A DNA stretch of 64,000 nucleotides from Stichopus chloronotus (lineage: Eukaryota; Echinodermata; Holothuroidea; Aspidochirotida; Stichopodidae), in the NCBI GenBank assembly GCA_021234535.1, contig CM037843.1, positions 13,849,979-13,913,978 of the forward strand, in the 5' to 3' direction. Below the pieces are notes generated by a model. The model saw only the letters and a list, made by a program, of their open reading frames with translations. It was not told where the DNA came from and did no database searches. Positions 48,590-58,849 of this stretch are shown in pieces; positions within the stretch are counted from its first letter, which is position 1; the number at the start of each line of letters is the position of its first letter. Position numbers and translations under genes: made by a program.

Positions 48590-48945
48590 CTATGTTACGT
48601 ACCAGTCGAAGACAATTTCATTACAGAAAAAGTAATACATGTTTTTATTCGAGGCTGCAATACATTGATTTCATTTAAGAGGTTATTGAAAAGTACTTCA
48701 TTCATAAACAATCATAATTTCGAATTTGTTTTTGCTCTTCTTTTTTGTTATTCTTTAAATTTCTGTAAGTAGGCTTTCTGTTTGTTTTAAGGAGGGCTCA
48801 TGCTACAAGCTCTTCAGAGTTTTTCTTGAGTCACATTCAGTATCGTATTCTTTTCTTTGTGTTTATTACATGTACTGTATTATTTTTGTTCTGAAGATTG
48901 ACTCAAGTAAATGTTCAAGAAATGAATAAAATGAATGAAAATCTA
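48590..48945 (+). mobile_element. 3' end of a non-LTR retrotransposon (CR1/Jockey-superfamily type)
   Basis: The plus frame ends with RGCNTLISFKRLLKSTSFI, which resembles the C-terminal (S)FK-x-x-LK segment after the reverse transcriptase in CR1/L2/Jockey-like elements. After the stop comes a 3' untranslated region with GGGCTCATGCTACAAGCTC, and the fragment ends in the short A-rich repeat GAATAAAATGAATGAAAA, the usual tail form for this group. The rest of the element is missing. Confidence 0.45.
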
Positions 48946-51299
48946 CCAAACTTTGCCAAAATCAAAACTGTTCTTTAAGTTAGGAGATTGAGTTATAAGA
49001 GTAATGGGATAACTGGAATTTAAGTTGACGCCAAACTTGAATGTCATTGAACAAACTCCAAACTCTTGTGTATTTTTGCTGTTTCGTTGCCTTCATTTCA
49101 TGCTGCTCTATACATCAAATACATTGAAAGTTATTTTCAAACAAGGAGAGTCTGGACGATTTTAGCTGTCGCCTCTTCTTGTCAATAAGTATAGTTCACG
49201 GACGGTTTTGAAGACATTAGAGGCGTCTTTTCCCACTTTTCTTTGTTATATTGAATTTTTTTCCATTATAGATTTTTAAGAACAACCACTACATGTTGCT
49301 ATTTTTCTTGATTATATTCAACACACACACAAAAAACCTGAGATATATAATGGAATATAACAATTACATGTCTTTGTAAAACAAGAAATAACTAAATAAG
49401 TAAATATTCTGTAACAGTTTTGTATATAACACAGGGCGACATAAAAGCAGAAAACTGGAAAAATTGTTTTTTTTTTGTTCTCCCATACTTTTCTCTTCTT
49501 ATCAATGTTTGCATTATTTTCGAACTTTGATTACTCCCCGAGGGTTTGAGGGCTCCAAGGGAAAGTCAACATTTTAACAGTTGGTGAGATAAGTGCTAAT
49601 CTTGTCTGCTCTTTAAACTAGCCATGGTAGTTGGTTCGTGCCAGAGCATTAATAGCTAATGGGACCTCGCAAAAGTTCATCTTTTTAGCCTTTTTGTTCA
49701 ATCTTGCAGGATCTCTGAGAGCAAATAAAGAAAACGAAAGCCTAATTTTACGAAATATATGCACCTCTTATCTTATATTTCTATATATTATTTGTGTGCC
49801 AACAGCGTTAATTGTTTGAATTGGAAATCTACATGTATGATGCCCCTCAACGCTCTAAATGAATAAAAAAAAAGATTTCTTAAATATAGGTATGATTGTT
49901 GCAAAGAACGAATTTTTATTTCGTACAAAGATAAAGAATTATCCATTGCTTTTGTTTTGTTAAGTTCTGAGTGTAAAGCTCTTGGGTAATTTGTGTTGGT
50001 GTGTTTATCGTTAAAAGTGAAACCGTTATGGGAGATTTGTTCAGCTAGTTGCATAAAGGGTGACATCTGTTACGACAAACAATGTTATAACTGACCAATA
50101 CTGTCAAAACCTATGAATATGCCACAATTGCGACACTAAAAATACCTCATTCAACAAAAATGTCACAACTGACCATTTTGTTACATTTGTACATTGGTTT
50201 TCGCTTAATAAGGTTCAAAGTCTGTAAAGGTTGTTAAATCTCAGTCGAAACCAGGTCAATGTCTCTCAAATATAAATACCGAAGGGGTAATTGTAGCAGT
50301 GAAAAATGTATATTAAATTACTTGAATCATGGGTAAGGAATGGGGGTTTGAAGATGGAAGCACAGTCAATGTGTACGCATGGCCCAGTGGTATATATGTC
50401 GTTGTATACACGGTGTGTCTATCGATAACGGCCTATATTTTCTCGCTCTACGCACTGGTTGTATGACGCACTCTGCCTCAGACGTATAGTCCAGCCCCTT
50501 GCAGTCTGTATGTATACAATGGATTTATAGGCCTACTAGTGATTCCGTCGTGACATTTACGAGCAATTTCATAACGATACACAATTTTATCGATAAACGG
50601 AGGCCCCTTGTATACAACACATCTTGTTTAATTAAATATTTCGTCCTGTCTGGGCAGACATCTTGAAGTTTAAGATCTCGTATTTTGATTTTTCTTTATC
50701 GAACTATAAAGTGTTCAGTTTACAAATCCGATGATATGACATTCCTCGTTTTCTGCGTGAGGCAGATCATTCATCGTAAAAGAGATAACATCTCTATGAT
50801 TCAAAAGTACTTCTCAGTTTGGTTTTACAAACGACGCAAAGTGAAAATGACATTAATGATACACTTCATGGAGGATGTTTGCCTGTCCTTTCCATAAGAA
50901 GTATTGTTTCTCATACAGCCAAGTTGAGATGAGCTACTTCCAATAAAAATATACACAGAATATATGTGTAATGTATAACACATCGATATCTCGGGGACGT
51001 TGCATACAAACTATGCTCTTAATTAACCATTTCGTCTTGCTTCGGCCGATATTACAAATTTGACGATCTCCGGTGTATTTTGATATTTTGGTGTAAAGCC
51101 TTAAGTTAACAAATTGAATGGTACACATTATGTGTATGTAATATATCGTTTTTGTATATTTACTCGTTCCGATGGTAGAAAAGTATAGCAATGCAATATG
51201 GCTGATGTAAGTTTATCAAAGAGTAAACAAATCATGTGTTCTTGGCTCAAAGACGTAAAATATTACCGTCGTCTTTACTTGTCACTGTTTGTTTAAAAA

Positions 51300-52370
51300 T
51301 CTTGTGACATGCATCCAGGAAAGAGCCAGCCTGCAGAAGTTGCCGAGTGAAGCCCTGTGTGACAATCCGGGATGAATTGAGTTTATGTCTGTCACCGTTT
51401 TTGAGATACGGCTTTGGAAGTTCGACGAAAATGCAAAACTGATCTACGGATGTACGAAAATCTTAGGCGGACAGACAAGAAGTTTCATATATACAAACAT
51501 TTAGTCAAATCGCATAATTGTAAATCCAAGTGAAATCACAACTCTCTTTAAAATCATTGACTGGGCACCCACCAAACTTTAGCGACATATTAAAGAAAGC
51601 CTACACATTATTTGGGAAAACAGGCATCATTGACCCCCAACCTACAGTCTTCACTCTAGCTCCTTTTTTTAAGTACATTAATTATCCTACAAAAAGGGCC
51701 ACCCGAAACATCACCAATTCCTCTTATTGTGCTAGTACCAGTCAGTTATTTTCTTATCTGAACCTGGCTCCAGATATCTGATACAATTGATTTAAACCTT
51801 ACCACAATCGTTTACAGGGCTAATAACAATGATAACAATGATCTCCCACACTCTGTCAGTACCATTTTGTAAGACAAACAAAGAGACAAGTGATTCAGAC
51901 AAGTCACTTTCATTGCTGTGCTTCTTGCCGTTCCAATACCGTCCTTAGATTGAGTGCTCGTAACCGTGTTACTGACTTACTGGAATTCCCTTTCAAAAGA
52001 CCTCCAAAACATGTAAAACCCTTTCAAGCCTTGCTAAAACCTAAGTGTCTCATGGTCTACTATTTTTCCTGCTCTGGGTGTGGGTTGGGTAACTGGGTGT
52101 TTTCAGTAGTGCATTAATCATGGAACTCCTAGGTGTTATTAACTTTTTTACTTTGTTTTATCTCATTATCATTATTTTGCACCAGGGAGTGGTGCACCTC
52201 GTTAAACTCGCTACAGTTTCTTGTATCACTTTCATCAACAACCTTCTATATCCATATACATTTTTGTTTTCGATTCCGATGTAAATATTCTTCTCCCAAT
52301 ATATCTTTTTTATGTGTATTTATTGTTTGTAAAGTTGAGAAAAATCAAATAAATGAAACGAAATCGGTTC
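51300..52370 (+). mobile_element. Possible decayed retroelement 3' region
   Basis: Broken plus-strand frames (DILKKAYTLFGKTGIIDPQP, then a cysteine pair HCCASC near 51.91 kb) are followed by a CACCAGGGAGTGGTGCACCT palindromic motif. The stretch ends at a tail TCAAATAAATGAAACGAAAT at about 52347-52366. The tail is typical of non-LTR elements. The protein fragments are too damaged for me to name a clade. Confidence 0.35.
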
Positions 52371-52444
52371 CTGCTGTGATTTTCAAACACTGATTTGAAC
52401 CCGAAAATGAACATCTCCCTGGCCGCAGGTTGACTTCCAGTCTG

Positions 52445-52574
52445 TCAACAGGTCGTCTCATTACAGACTGATTTTGCACTCTGTGAAGATCTTTTTGACG
52501 ATGTTGATGACGTAACGTCGCAGACATCGGCGCCGTCACAGCTCCCTATGGTGACGTCACATATGTCGTAGAAG
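52445..52574 (-). CDS. Possible terminal exon (Cys/Ser-rich), unidentified gene
   Basis: After an acceptor GGGCAG, 43 codons reach TGA. The reading is FYDICDVTIGSCDGADVCDV, then a Ser/Lys-rich tail with two more cysteines. GC-rich codons stand out from the background. It joins in phase (2/1) with the exon at 53343-53273. The same bases contain CRE-like TGACGTCA words, so regulatory DNA is an alternative explanation. Confidence 0.25.
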
Positions 52575-53272
52575 CTGCCCAGTACTTGCCACAGTTTTCC
52601 GATGTGAAAAGAAAACAAAAAACGATGACTTGCAAAAGTGTGTGATTACGCGGATTTTTTGGTATAAGCTCCCTTGTTAATGTATATGATACGGTGAGGA
52701 GGTGCCCAGACATAGGCGATAAAATCCACTACTTCGAAAGTTATTTCAGTGTTTCGGTTTTTCTTCTCTTGACTTGAACCAGTGAACCACGAGCGTTTGT
52801 TGTCCCTTCAAGATAAAAAGGACGACTCCCCCCCCCCCCCCCCGTCAATATCCCGTGCAAAACTACTAGACCCTGCAAAAGTGAGAATGGTGTTTCGTGG
52901 TAATAACATGTAGTTTATGCCAAGTTTGGAGGCAATTTCTAATGTTATTTAGTTGATGTATCTCTACAGTAGCTGGCTCGGCTAGTTTGCACGTTCGAGT
53001 AATGGTAATGGTGCTCTTAAGTATCTAGTTGAATCTGTTCCTGCTGGACTGACATAAGAAAAGAGGATACGTCAAATGTGATTTTGTTTATCACGCTCAA
53101 GTTTTATAACTTTCAAAGAAAATCTTATCGCAGCGTAAACGTATTTTAAGGCAAATTTTACCACAAATTTTTAACCTCCTCCAACGTTTTCGAGAGAAGA
53201 TATAGAAAATGGCTTTGGAGTTACTTAAATTATCAGGATATCTTGCCGGGGGTAAGAATAGTCCAAACTTAC

Positions 53273-53343
53273 ACATCCCAACCAGAAATATGACAACTTC
53301 CGATGAATGTGGTGAAAGTCTTCTTTATAAGCCAGTTTGGCAT
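53273..53343 (-). CDS. Possible internal exon of the same minus-strand gene
   Basis: 71 bases lie between a good acceptor (GTGTTTACAG) and a strong donor (GATGT|GTAAGT). Two frames are open. One (MPNWLIKKTF...SGWD) links in phase to the exon at 52574. The other (AKLAYKEDFHHIHRKLSYFW) links in phase to the frame FSMDQRYRHGIP of the exon at 55038-55000. I cannot choose between them from sequence alone. Confidence 0.3.
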
Positions 53344-54999
53344 CTGTAAACACAAATCAACAATGTTTACTTTTGTGACTTATGTATATCTACATACGTG
53401 TGTGCGCTTGTTTTGGCAGTGTCCCCTGACCAGCTGCAGAAAAAAATAATAATCTTTTCTTTCTGCTCGCATGCATATGCTGTTCTTGTTTTTTTTTTTC
53501 CCCTTTAATACAAATGCATATTTCTTAGTCTTCGTTTAAATGTAATTCAATACCGGGATTTATTGAAATTGTTGCATTGATCGATGTCAGTCGAAATGGC
53601 TGACAGGGAAGTTTGTCTTTGGTCTTAAAGAGGATTTGTAGTAAAAGTGCAGATTTCATGCAACATTAAGTTACATGCCATCATGTCTAGATGCGTGACG
53701 TGCGTATATTCTAGAACTATAAAGCTAACACTGGCGTCGATTATGTCGGAAATGTGATGTGACACATTCAATAATGCTCATTCTTAAAAAAAAAACAGCA
53801 TCTGCAATGAAGTTGTTTCACATGAACAAAAACAACACTCAGGAAATTACAAGACTACTCTGAATAAATAAACAAAAATACTTTAGGCTAATGTCAGACA
53901 CAATTCACGACCAAAAAGAGGAGAAGAAAAATTTCTAATGAGTAACATCGGGAAGGGGGGATTTTATGTCCCACTGGGGACTATAGGGGGTGCAACCTGA
54001 AAATACTGGATGAATGGATTGAACTTATGTTACAGACTGACATATCAGGGCCTGCACTTTGGGGAAGGGGGGGGGGAGATATGTTAAGATCATGGACCTT
54101 AACTCAAAGTCCTTTGTGAGACAATTTTGATCGCTTCATTTTAGGTTTAATCAACACTGGACTGTCCATTGAACAGAGCATCATGCAGGATCGGGGAGGG
54201 GGGTATCCCGAGTGCATGATCCTCGCATTAACCCCCCCCCCCCCATTAATGTCGTGTTACTTGAAGAATGCAGCACGTTGTGCGTTGTTTGTTGTACGAA
54301 GCTAGCCGCGAGTGGTATTACACAGTGTCCGCCAAAGCGTCTGATTTCGTTCCTTAATATTTTATAGGATCTGGTTTACCGTTGGGCACTCTATCATGTA
54401 TGTTGTTGCAACGGGACTTACAGTATTGTTTTGCATGTAGGCCTAAGTATATATACACCATACATCTACACCACACTGACCTGGATTTCTTATGACTTAC
54501 GGAGATTTAAATACGTATATATAAGTCACCTTCCAAAGTCCAATATCTGAGGACATCATGACGTAACTTTGAGGCTGATCCCAGATGCACCAGCCCCCCC
54601 CCCCCTCTCCCTCGCCGACTATGTAGGCTATAGTTGTACTATACGCATCTTTCCTGAAGATTCCATTTTCACAGATTGCACAGGTAGAATCACGTCACTA
54701 ATTCGTTTATTTACGTAAATGACCTTTAATGACTGCAACGAACCAAATCAAGCATCTTGCATCTCCTTGAAATTCTCGTTTGTCCCAAGAGGTCGAATTT
54801 ACTCCAACCAACAACCTTAATCACAATTTACAGATTGAAGATATCGGCATTACAGATCTTAAAGAAAAAAAAAGGGGGAGGGAAAAAACCGAAAGACAGA
54901 AAGAAAACGCAGTGAAGTGGTCACAAACAGCAGCAAAATTTGGAAATGTAATTGACTGTGAACATGATGGGCATTAACTACTTAGTCAGTAATTATTAC

Positions 55000-55038
55000 C
55001 TGGTATGCCGTGTCTATATCGTTGATCCATAGAGAAAC
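55000..55038 (-). CDS. Possible short exon of the same minus-strand gene
   Basis: The acceptor CGCGTAG is preceded by a pyrimidine-rich tract, and the donor is CAG|GTAATA. The exon may begin further upstream, since one frame stays open to about 55180. Readings are VSLWINDIDTAYQ (phase 0 exit) or FSMDQRYRHGIP (phase 1 exit). Confidence 0.25.
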
Positions 55039-55199
55039 CTACGCGGACCCATGTCGTGGGAGAAGAGAAGGGTCTCGGTGAGGGGTCAAAGGTCACATAC
55101 GGGACAGGAAAAAAAAAGGAGAGAACTAGGGTAGGCCCCATAAAGGTTTCAAATAAGAACGACTTTAACATCTTTGCCACTAACGATTAAGATAATTTC

Positions 55200-55271
55200 T
55201 GTGAACCGGCTAACATTTGACCGATGATGGTGAATACTTGGTTTGGCTCTGAGTGTCGGGTGTCCAGATAA
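55200..55271 (-). other. Possible exon with glycosyltransferase-92-like reading
   Basis: A very strong acceptor (TTTTATTTATCCCTCTTCATTTTTAG) opens into PYYLDTRHSEPNQVFTIIGQ. That pattern recalls the AYYDxR...VRVIG opening of the GT92/DUF23 glycosyltransferase domain. The 3' boundary is unclear (possible GTTAGC donor) and two other frames are also open, so the resemblance may be accidental. Confidence 0.22.
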
Positions 55272-56059
55272 TAAGGCCTAAAAATGAAGAGGGATAAATA
55301 AAAAAAAAGAACAGGCAAAGCAGAAATTTGACACTTCAGGAAAATAGTTTTCGAAGACGCCTAGATAATCTCCTTGTGACATGTCCAGAAAGACAGTTTA
55401 ACTGGGTTGACCGCAAATTGAATTGTGTGTTACATATGAGCAAATTTCGTTGTCAGCTTTCAAAAAGCTTGAACTAAAGAGGAAGCGATGATACGGAAGT
55501 ATCTTCCCAGAAAGAAGAAAGTGAGCCGAAATTAAGTTAGCAGTCAGTGGTTGCTAGGCGAACTCTTGACCTACACCGGTGTTCACTATCTGGCAACAAG
55601 AAGTGCCAATCCACAACCATGTATCACTTCATCAATAAAGAAAATAACTCGTTCACACGGGTATCAATATATTCTCCTCTTTCGTAGATAGAAATATGTT
55701 GAGAAGATTTGGAGGGAATCTTTCATTAAATATATCTCATTACAAGTTCATCGTCACTTTCAACGACTGCATTGGCCTAGACCATCTAAGGTCTTTGTGC
55801 TGTGTAAGTAGCTTGATGAGTAATTAAAAGTGATTTAATGATTTGTTTAATCATCCATATCAGTAGTTTTATAGCATTGCAAAACAACAAATCTCTTTAT
55901 TTCCAGTTTTGTTATTTTTTTCAGTACCTCGTTTCGTCAGTGGTAGGTCCTAGCAGACGGGTCCTCCAAAATAGGGACACCGTAAAAGTCTTAGCCTTTC
56001 TGTAAGGGCTGACAGATTAACGGTTTAATGAAAAAAGTGCACAGTGCAAAAGAGTTAAG

Positions 56060-56112
56060 ATTCCGTGGACATGTTATCAAATCAAAGTATGTCAAAAAGA
56101 TGTCCACGGAAT
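56060..56112. repeat. 13-bp perfect inverted repeat, 27-base spacer
   Basis: ATTCCGTGGACAT at 56060-56072 and ATGTCCACGGAAT at 56100-56112. No matching transposon ends are evident. Confidence 0.9.
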
Positions 56113-56451
56113 GTGTTAAACACATTGACAACATACTTGGACATTTGAAGTTCAACAGTGGGGTCACCTGACTGAGGCGGAGCACATTATTGAAAGTACA
56201 TTTTACCCTATAGGCAACCCCTCATGTGATTGACAGCGCTCAAGTATACGGACGAGATGCTGTGTACCGAGTGCCCCAATGTGCGTCAATCTAAGAAAAA
56301 AAATCTTTCAGTTTTATCTGTACCACTTTCATTATTTCTCTCGGCTTGCTACCTACTCCCCCCCCCCCCCCTTACTTCATCCTCCCAATCATCCGAATTG
56401 AAATTACACTTTATTGAAGATAAGACACATATTTAGAAAGTTTGGTCTTAC

Positions 56452-56604
56452 CGGAAGTGCTTTATTTGAGCTCTGTGCTCCAATTCTGCGAAATTCTTTG
56501 GCGACGGTAGTGTTTTTAAACAGTCTCATTGTAATGAATGTAGAATAATTACGAACGGAGAAAAGAATAACCGAGGCAAAGAAAGGGAATGAAAGCAGCT
56601 TCAT
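56452..56604 (-). CDS. Possible first coding exon with signal anchor
   Basis: The ATG-started frame of 51 codons begins MKLLSFPFFASVILFSV, a short basic N terminus plus one hydrophobic helix, and ends at donor CTTCCG|GTAAGA in phase 0. That is the form of a type II Golgi-membrane enzyme, which would suit the possible glycosyltransferase exon downstream. However, the phase does not match that exon directly, so a further exon would be needed. Weak candidate. Confidence 0.27.
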
Positions 56605-57788
56605 TATGCAGAACTGGTGACCGGTTACAAGTGATGCACGGTAGTTACGTAACAGCCATTGTATGCCGATCTCATATATCGTTCAGTTGAGCATATTGCT
56701 GAATGGGAAACAAAAAAATAAAAAAAAAATAAAAATGAACGTATGACGAAACTGAAGCAAGTTCAGCCTGAATAAAATATAGTGTCGTGACACGTACTGA
56801 ATTGACTTACCATGATCCCTACGCATTTCCGACTTTATTAAAACAGTACCTTAATTTTTTCTTCACAAAAACGTCTTAACGCGAACACACCGGTTAAAAA
56901 TTTACCTGCCGTCTATGCCATACGTTTTGGATCTATTGAAACAGGTGCTTTTGTACGTGTTTGTGATATTTTGTATGCGGTTCTAACAAACCCATCATAC
57001 GATCACCTATGTGAAAGCTATCAATCAGACCATTGATATCTTCGCTTTTTATCATTTACATTTCTAAAAATGATAAATTGTCGTATTCTGAGATTCGAAT
57101 TAAAAACTTTCAGAGGATAAAATGCCTGTAAAAAAGAAGTGTGCAAATTGGTGATGTAATAAACACCATGTATGAATATGCATATCGCATCCTGTTCCAC
57201 TTACATTGATGTATCTAGCAGGAAAACGGTATCACAAATGTATAACTGCACCTTTGCCATGGTGTTGTTGCTTTATGACTTTTCCCCTTACTCACTGACG
57301 TTTGAAAGTCATGATTGCCCTTCAAAAACATATCAATCAGTCCTCGGGTTTCCGTTAATAGATTTTGGGTCACTTTTTTTCTCTCTCTCTCTCCCTCTTT
57401 TTCTCTCTATCTCTGTCTTTTGGTGGTAATAAAGACAAGTATACGAATGACCTTGATAACAATTTTGGATCCGAACTGAAAAGATGGCTCACTCTGGATG
57501 ATGAGTTATCAATCATTGATTTGATCACTTTCCTGTAATAACAGATGTCTCACGCAGATCTTATACGTCAGTACTATTTCTAAGTAATTGATCATAGAGC
57601 AGTCATGTTTTGTCTTTGCTTTTATTAACAAATTACCAATATTGACTTTCATAAAGCTGAGGAACCTTCGTAATGTATTTACCGTGAATAAACGTCAAGC
57701 AGCAGATTGTAAGTCAGATTTGAGGTGGAATTATGTTGTGGTATGTTGTGGTAAAAAAAGGAAACTGCGAACTTCTGTCTAAATTGAA

Positions 57789-57807
57789 TATATATATATA
57801 TATATAT
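57789..57807. repeat. Short (TA)n next to the Penelope-like element
   Basis: A TA run adjoins the left arm. A much longer TA-rich tract (58587-58823) lies 39 bases beyond the right arm. Confidence 0.85.
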
Positions 57808-57809
57808 TT

Positions 57810-57910
57810 AAATATGTTAACAAATATGACAATTTTGAAGCACAAAATTTTTTTACAAGAAAAGGTGTATATTTCGGACACGCCTGTGTCCTTCTTCAGC
57901 ACAAACTAAT
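57810..57910 (-). repeat. Left inverted arm (pLTR-like) of the Penelope-like element
   Basis: 101 bases, identical to the reverse complement of 58448-58548 apart from one base (57904). It runs opposite to the coding sequence, which begins immediately after it. It carries the hammerhead-like core on the minus strand (TCTTCAG at 57893-57899). Confidence 0.92.
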
Positions 57911-57912
57911 AG

Positions 57913-58347
57913 AAAGTTTCATCTTTCACCCCTCCTGGCACTACATATAACATTCGGCCCCCTCCCCTTGATTGTGATACTCCTAATGTAGTCTACTTAT
58001 TATGCTGCAACATATGTAATAAAGGTAACTATGTTGGCCAGACAGGCAATAAATTTAGACTAAGGTTTAATAATCACAAAAAAAAAAAAAAAACAATACA
58101 GGATGGGTCTTTGGGCTACCCTGTACCCAAGCATTACAGCGGGGAACATAATCATTCACTTTCCAACTTGAAATGCATTTTACTAGGTAACGGCTTCTCT
58201 TCGGTGACAAAAAGGTTAAGAGCGGAGAGTAAGTGGATAATTAAATTATCCACTCATTCCAATGGTCTAAATAAAGATCTTGGTTTGTTAAGTGATTTTT
58301 CCTGTTTGGGGTGGGGCGGGGTGATAATGATAAGTAACACACACTAA
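57913..58347 (+). pseudogene. Penelope-like ORF, C-terminal GIY-YIG endonuclease domain (5'-truncated)
   Basis: The frame is open from the TAA-TAG at 57907-57912 to TAA at 58345-58347, about 144 codons. It shows PNVVYLLCCNICNK (the GIY strand with a CxxC pair), NYVGQTGNKFRLRFNNH (the YIG strand, arginine and His/Asn of the active site), then PVPKHYSGEHNHSL and AESKWIIKLSTHSNGLN, where the glutamate is the expected metal-binding residue and the W-I-x-x-L-x-T-x-x-x-x-GLN block is typical of Penelope ORFs. In complete elements this domain nicks target DNA for reverse transcription. An A16 run (58078-58093) encodes five lysines after NNH. No start codon, so it is a fragment. Confidence 0.88.
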
Positions 58348-58399
58348 ATTGGGACGCGTAACACACTGATTGTATATTGTTGCGTTGTTAGAGCGCGGG

Positions 58400-58419
58400 C
58401 TGCACATGGGCGTGTGCAG
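58400..58419. repeat. 7-bp hairpin in the 3' untranslated part of the Penelope-like element
   Basis: CTGCACA and TGTGCAG around a TGGGCG loop, between the ORF stop and the right arm. Confidence 0.85.
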
Positions 58420-58447
58420 TCTGTTGTTTTTGAAAATTGTTTTCAAT

Positions 58448-58548
58448 ATTAGTCTGTGCTGAAGAAGGACACAGGCGTGTCCGAAATATACACCTTTTCT
58501 TGTAAAAAAATTTTGTGCTTCAAAATTGTCATATTTGTTAACATATTT
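58448..58548 (+). repeat. Right arm (3' pLTR-like) of the Penelope-like element
   Basis: In the same orientation as the ORF. It differs from the left arm's reverse complement at one position (58453). Confidence 0.92.
58456..58493 (+). ncRNA. Hammerhead-ribozyme-like motif in the Penelope arm
   Basis: CTGAAGA (58459-58465) fits the hammerhead core CUGANGA. One extra A follows. A 6-bp stem II comes next, GGACAC/GTGTCC (58467-58472 and 58477-58482), with an AGGC loop, then GAAA (58483-58486). A 3-bp stem I can form between GTG (58456-58458) and CAC (58491-58493), placing TA at the expected cleavage site (after 58490). Stem III would be only AU/AU with no loop, so activity would need a dimer, as proposed for Penelope hammerheads. 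The extra A is non-canonical. Confidence 0.5.
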
Positions 58549-58584
58549 ATATTTATATCAAATGGAGCATACGTGGATTTTCAC

Positions 58585-58586
<2 letters not shown>

Positions 58587-58630
<44 letters not shown>

Positions 58631-58823
58631 TATATATATATATATATATATAGATATATATATAGATATATATATATATATAATATATAATCTAATATAT
58701 ATATATATATATAATATATATATAATATATATATAATATATATATAATATATATATAATATATATATAATATATATATAATATATATATAATATATATGT
58801 AATATATATATAATATATATATA
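58587..58823. repeat. (TA)n passing into an 11-bp TAATATATATA array
   Basis: Pure TA with a few GATA interruptions, then a higher-order array in which TAAT recurs every 11 bases. It explains the Tyr/Ile polymer frame on the minus strand. Confidence 0.9.
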
Positions 58824-58849
58824 AGATAACGGAGGTGGCCTTTCTGGTC

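Larger units (their letters stand above)
57810..58548 (+). mobile_element. 5'-truncated Penelope-like retroelement with inverted terminal arms
   Basis: Only the C-terminal GIY-YIG nuclease domain of the single Penelope ORF remains; the reverse transcriptase is missing. The fragment sits between 101-bp inverted arms that are 99% identical, which indicates recent insertion. Penelope-like elements are known to leave 5'-truncated copies with terminal repeats in either orientation and to carry hammerhead ribozymes in those repeats. TA microsatellite lies on both sides, so insertion into a TA tract is plausible, but a target duplication cannot be read in such DNA. Confidence 0.85.
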
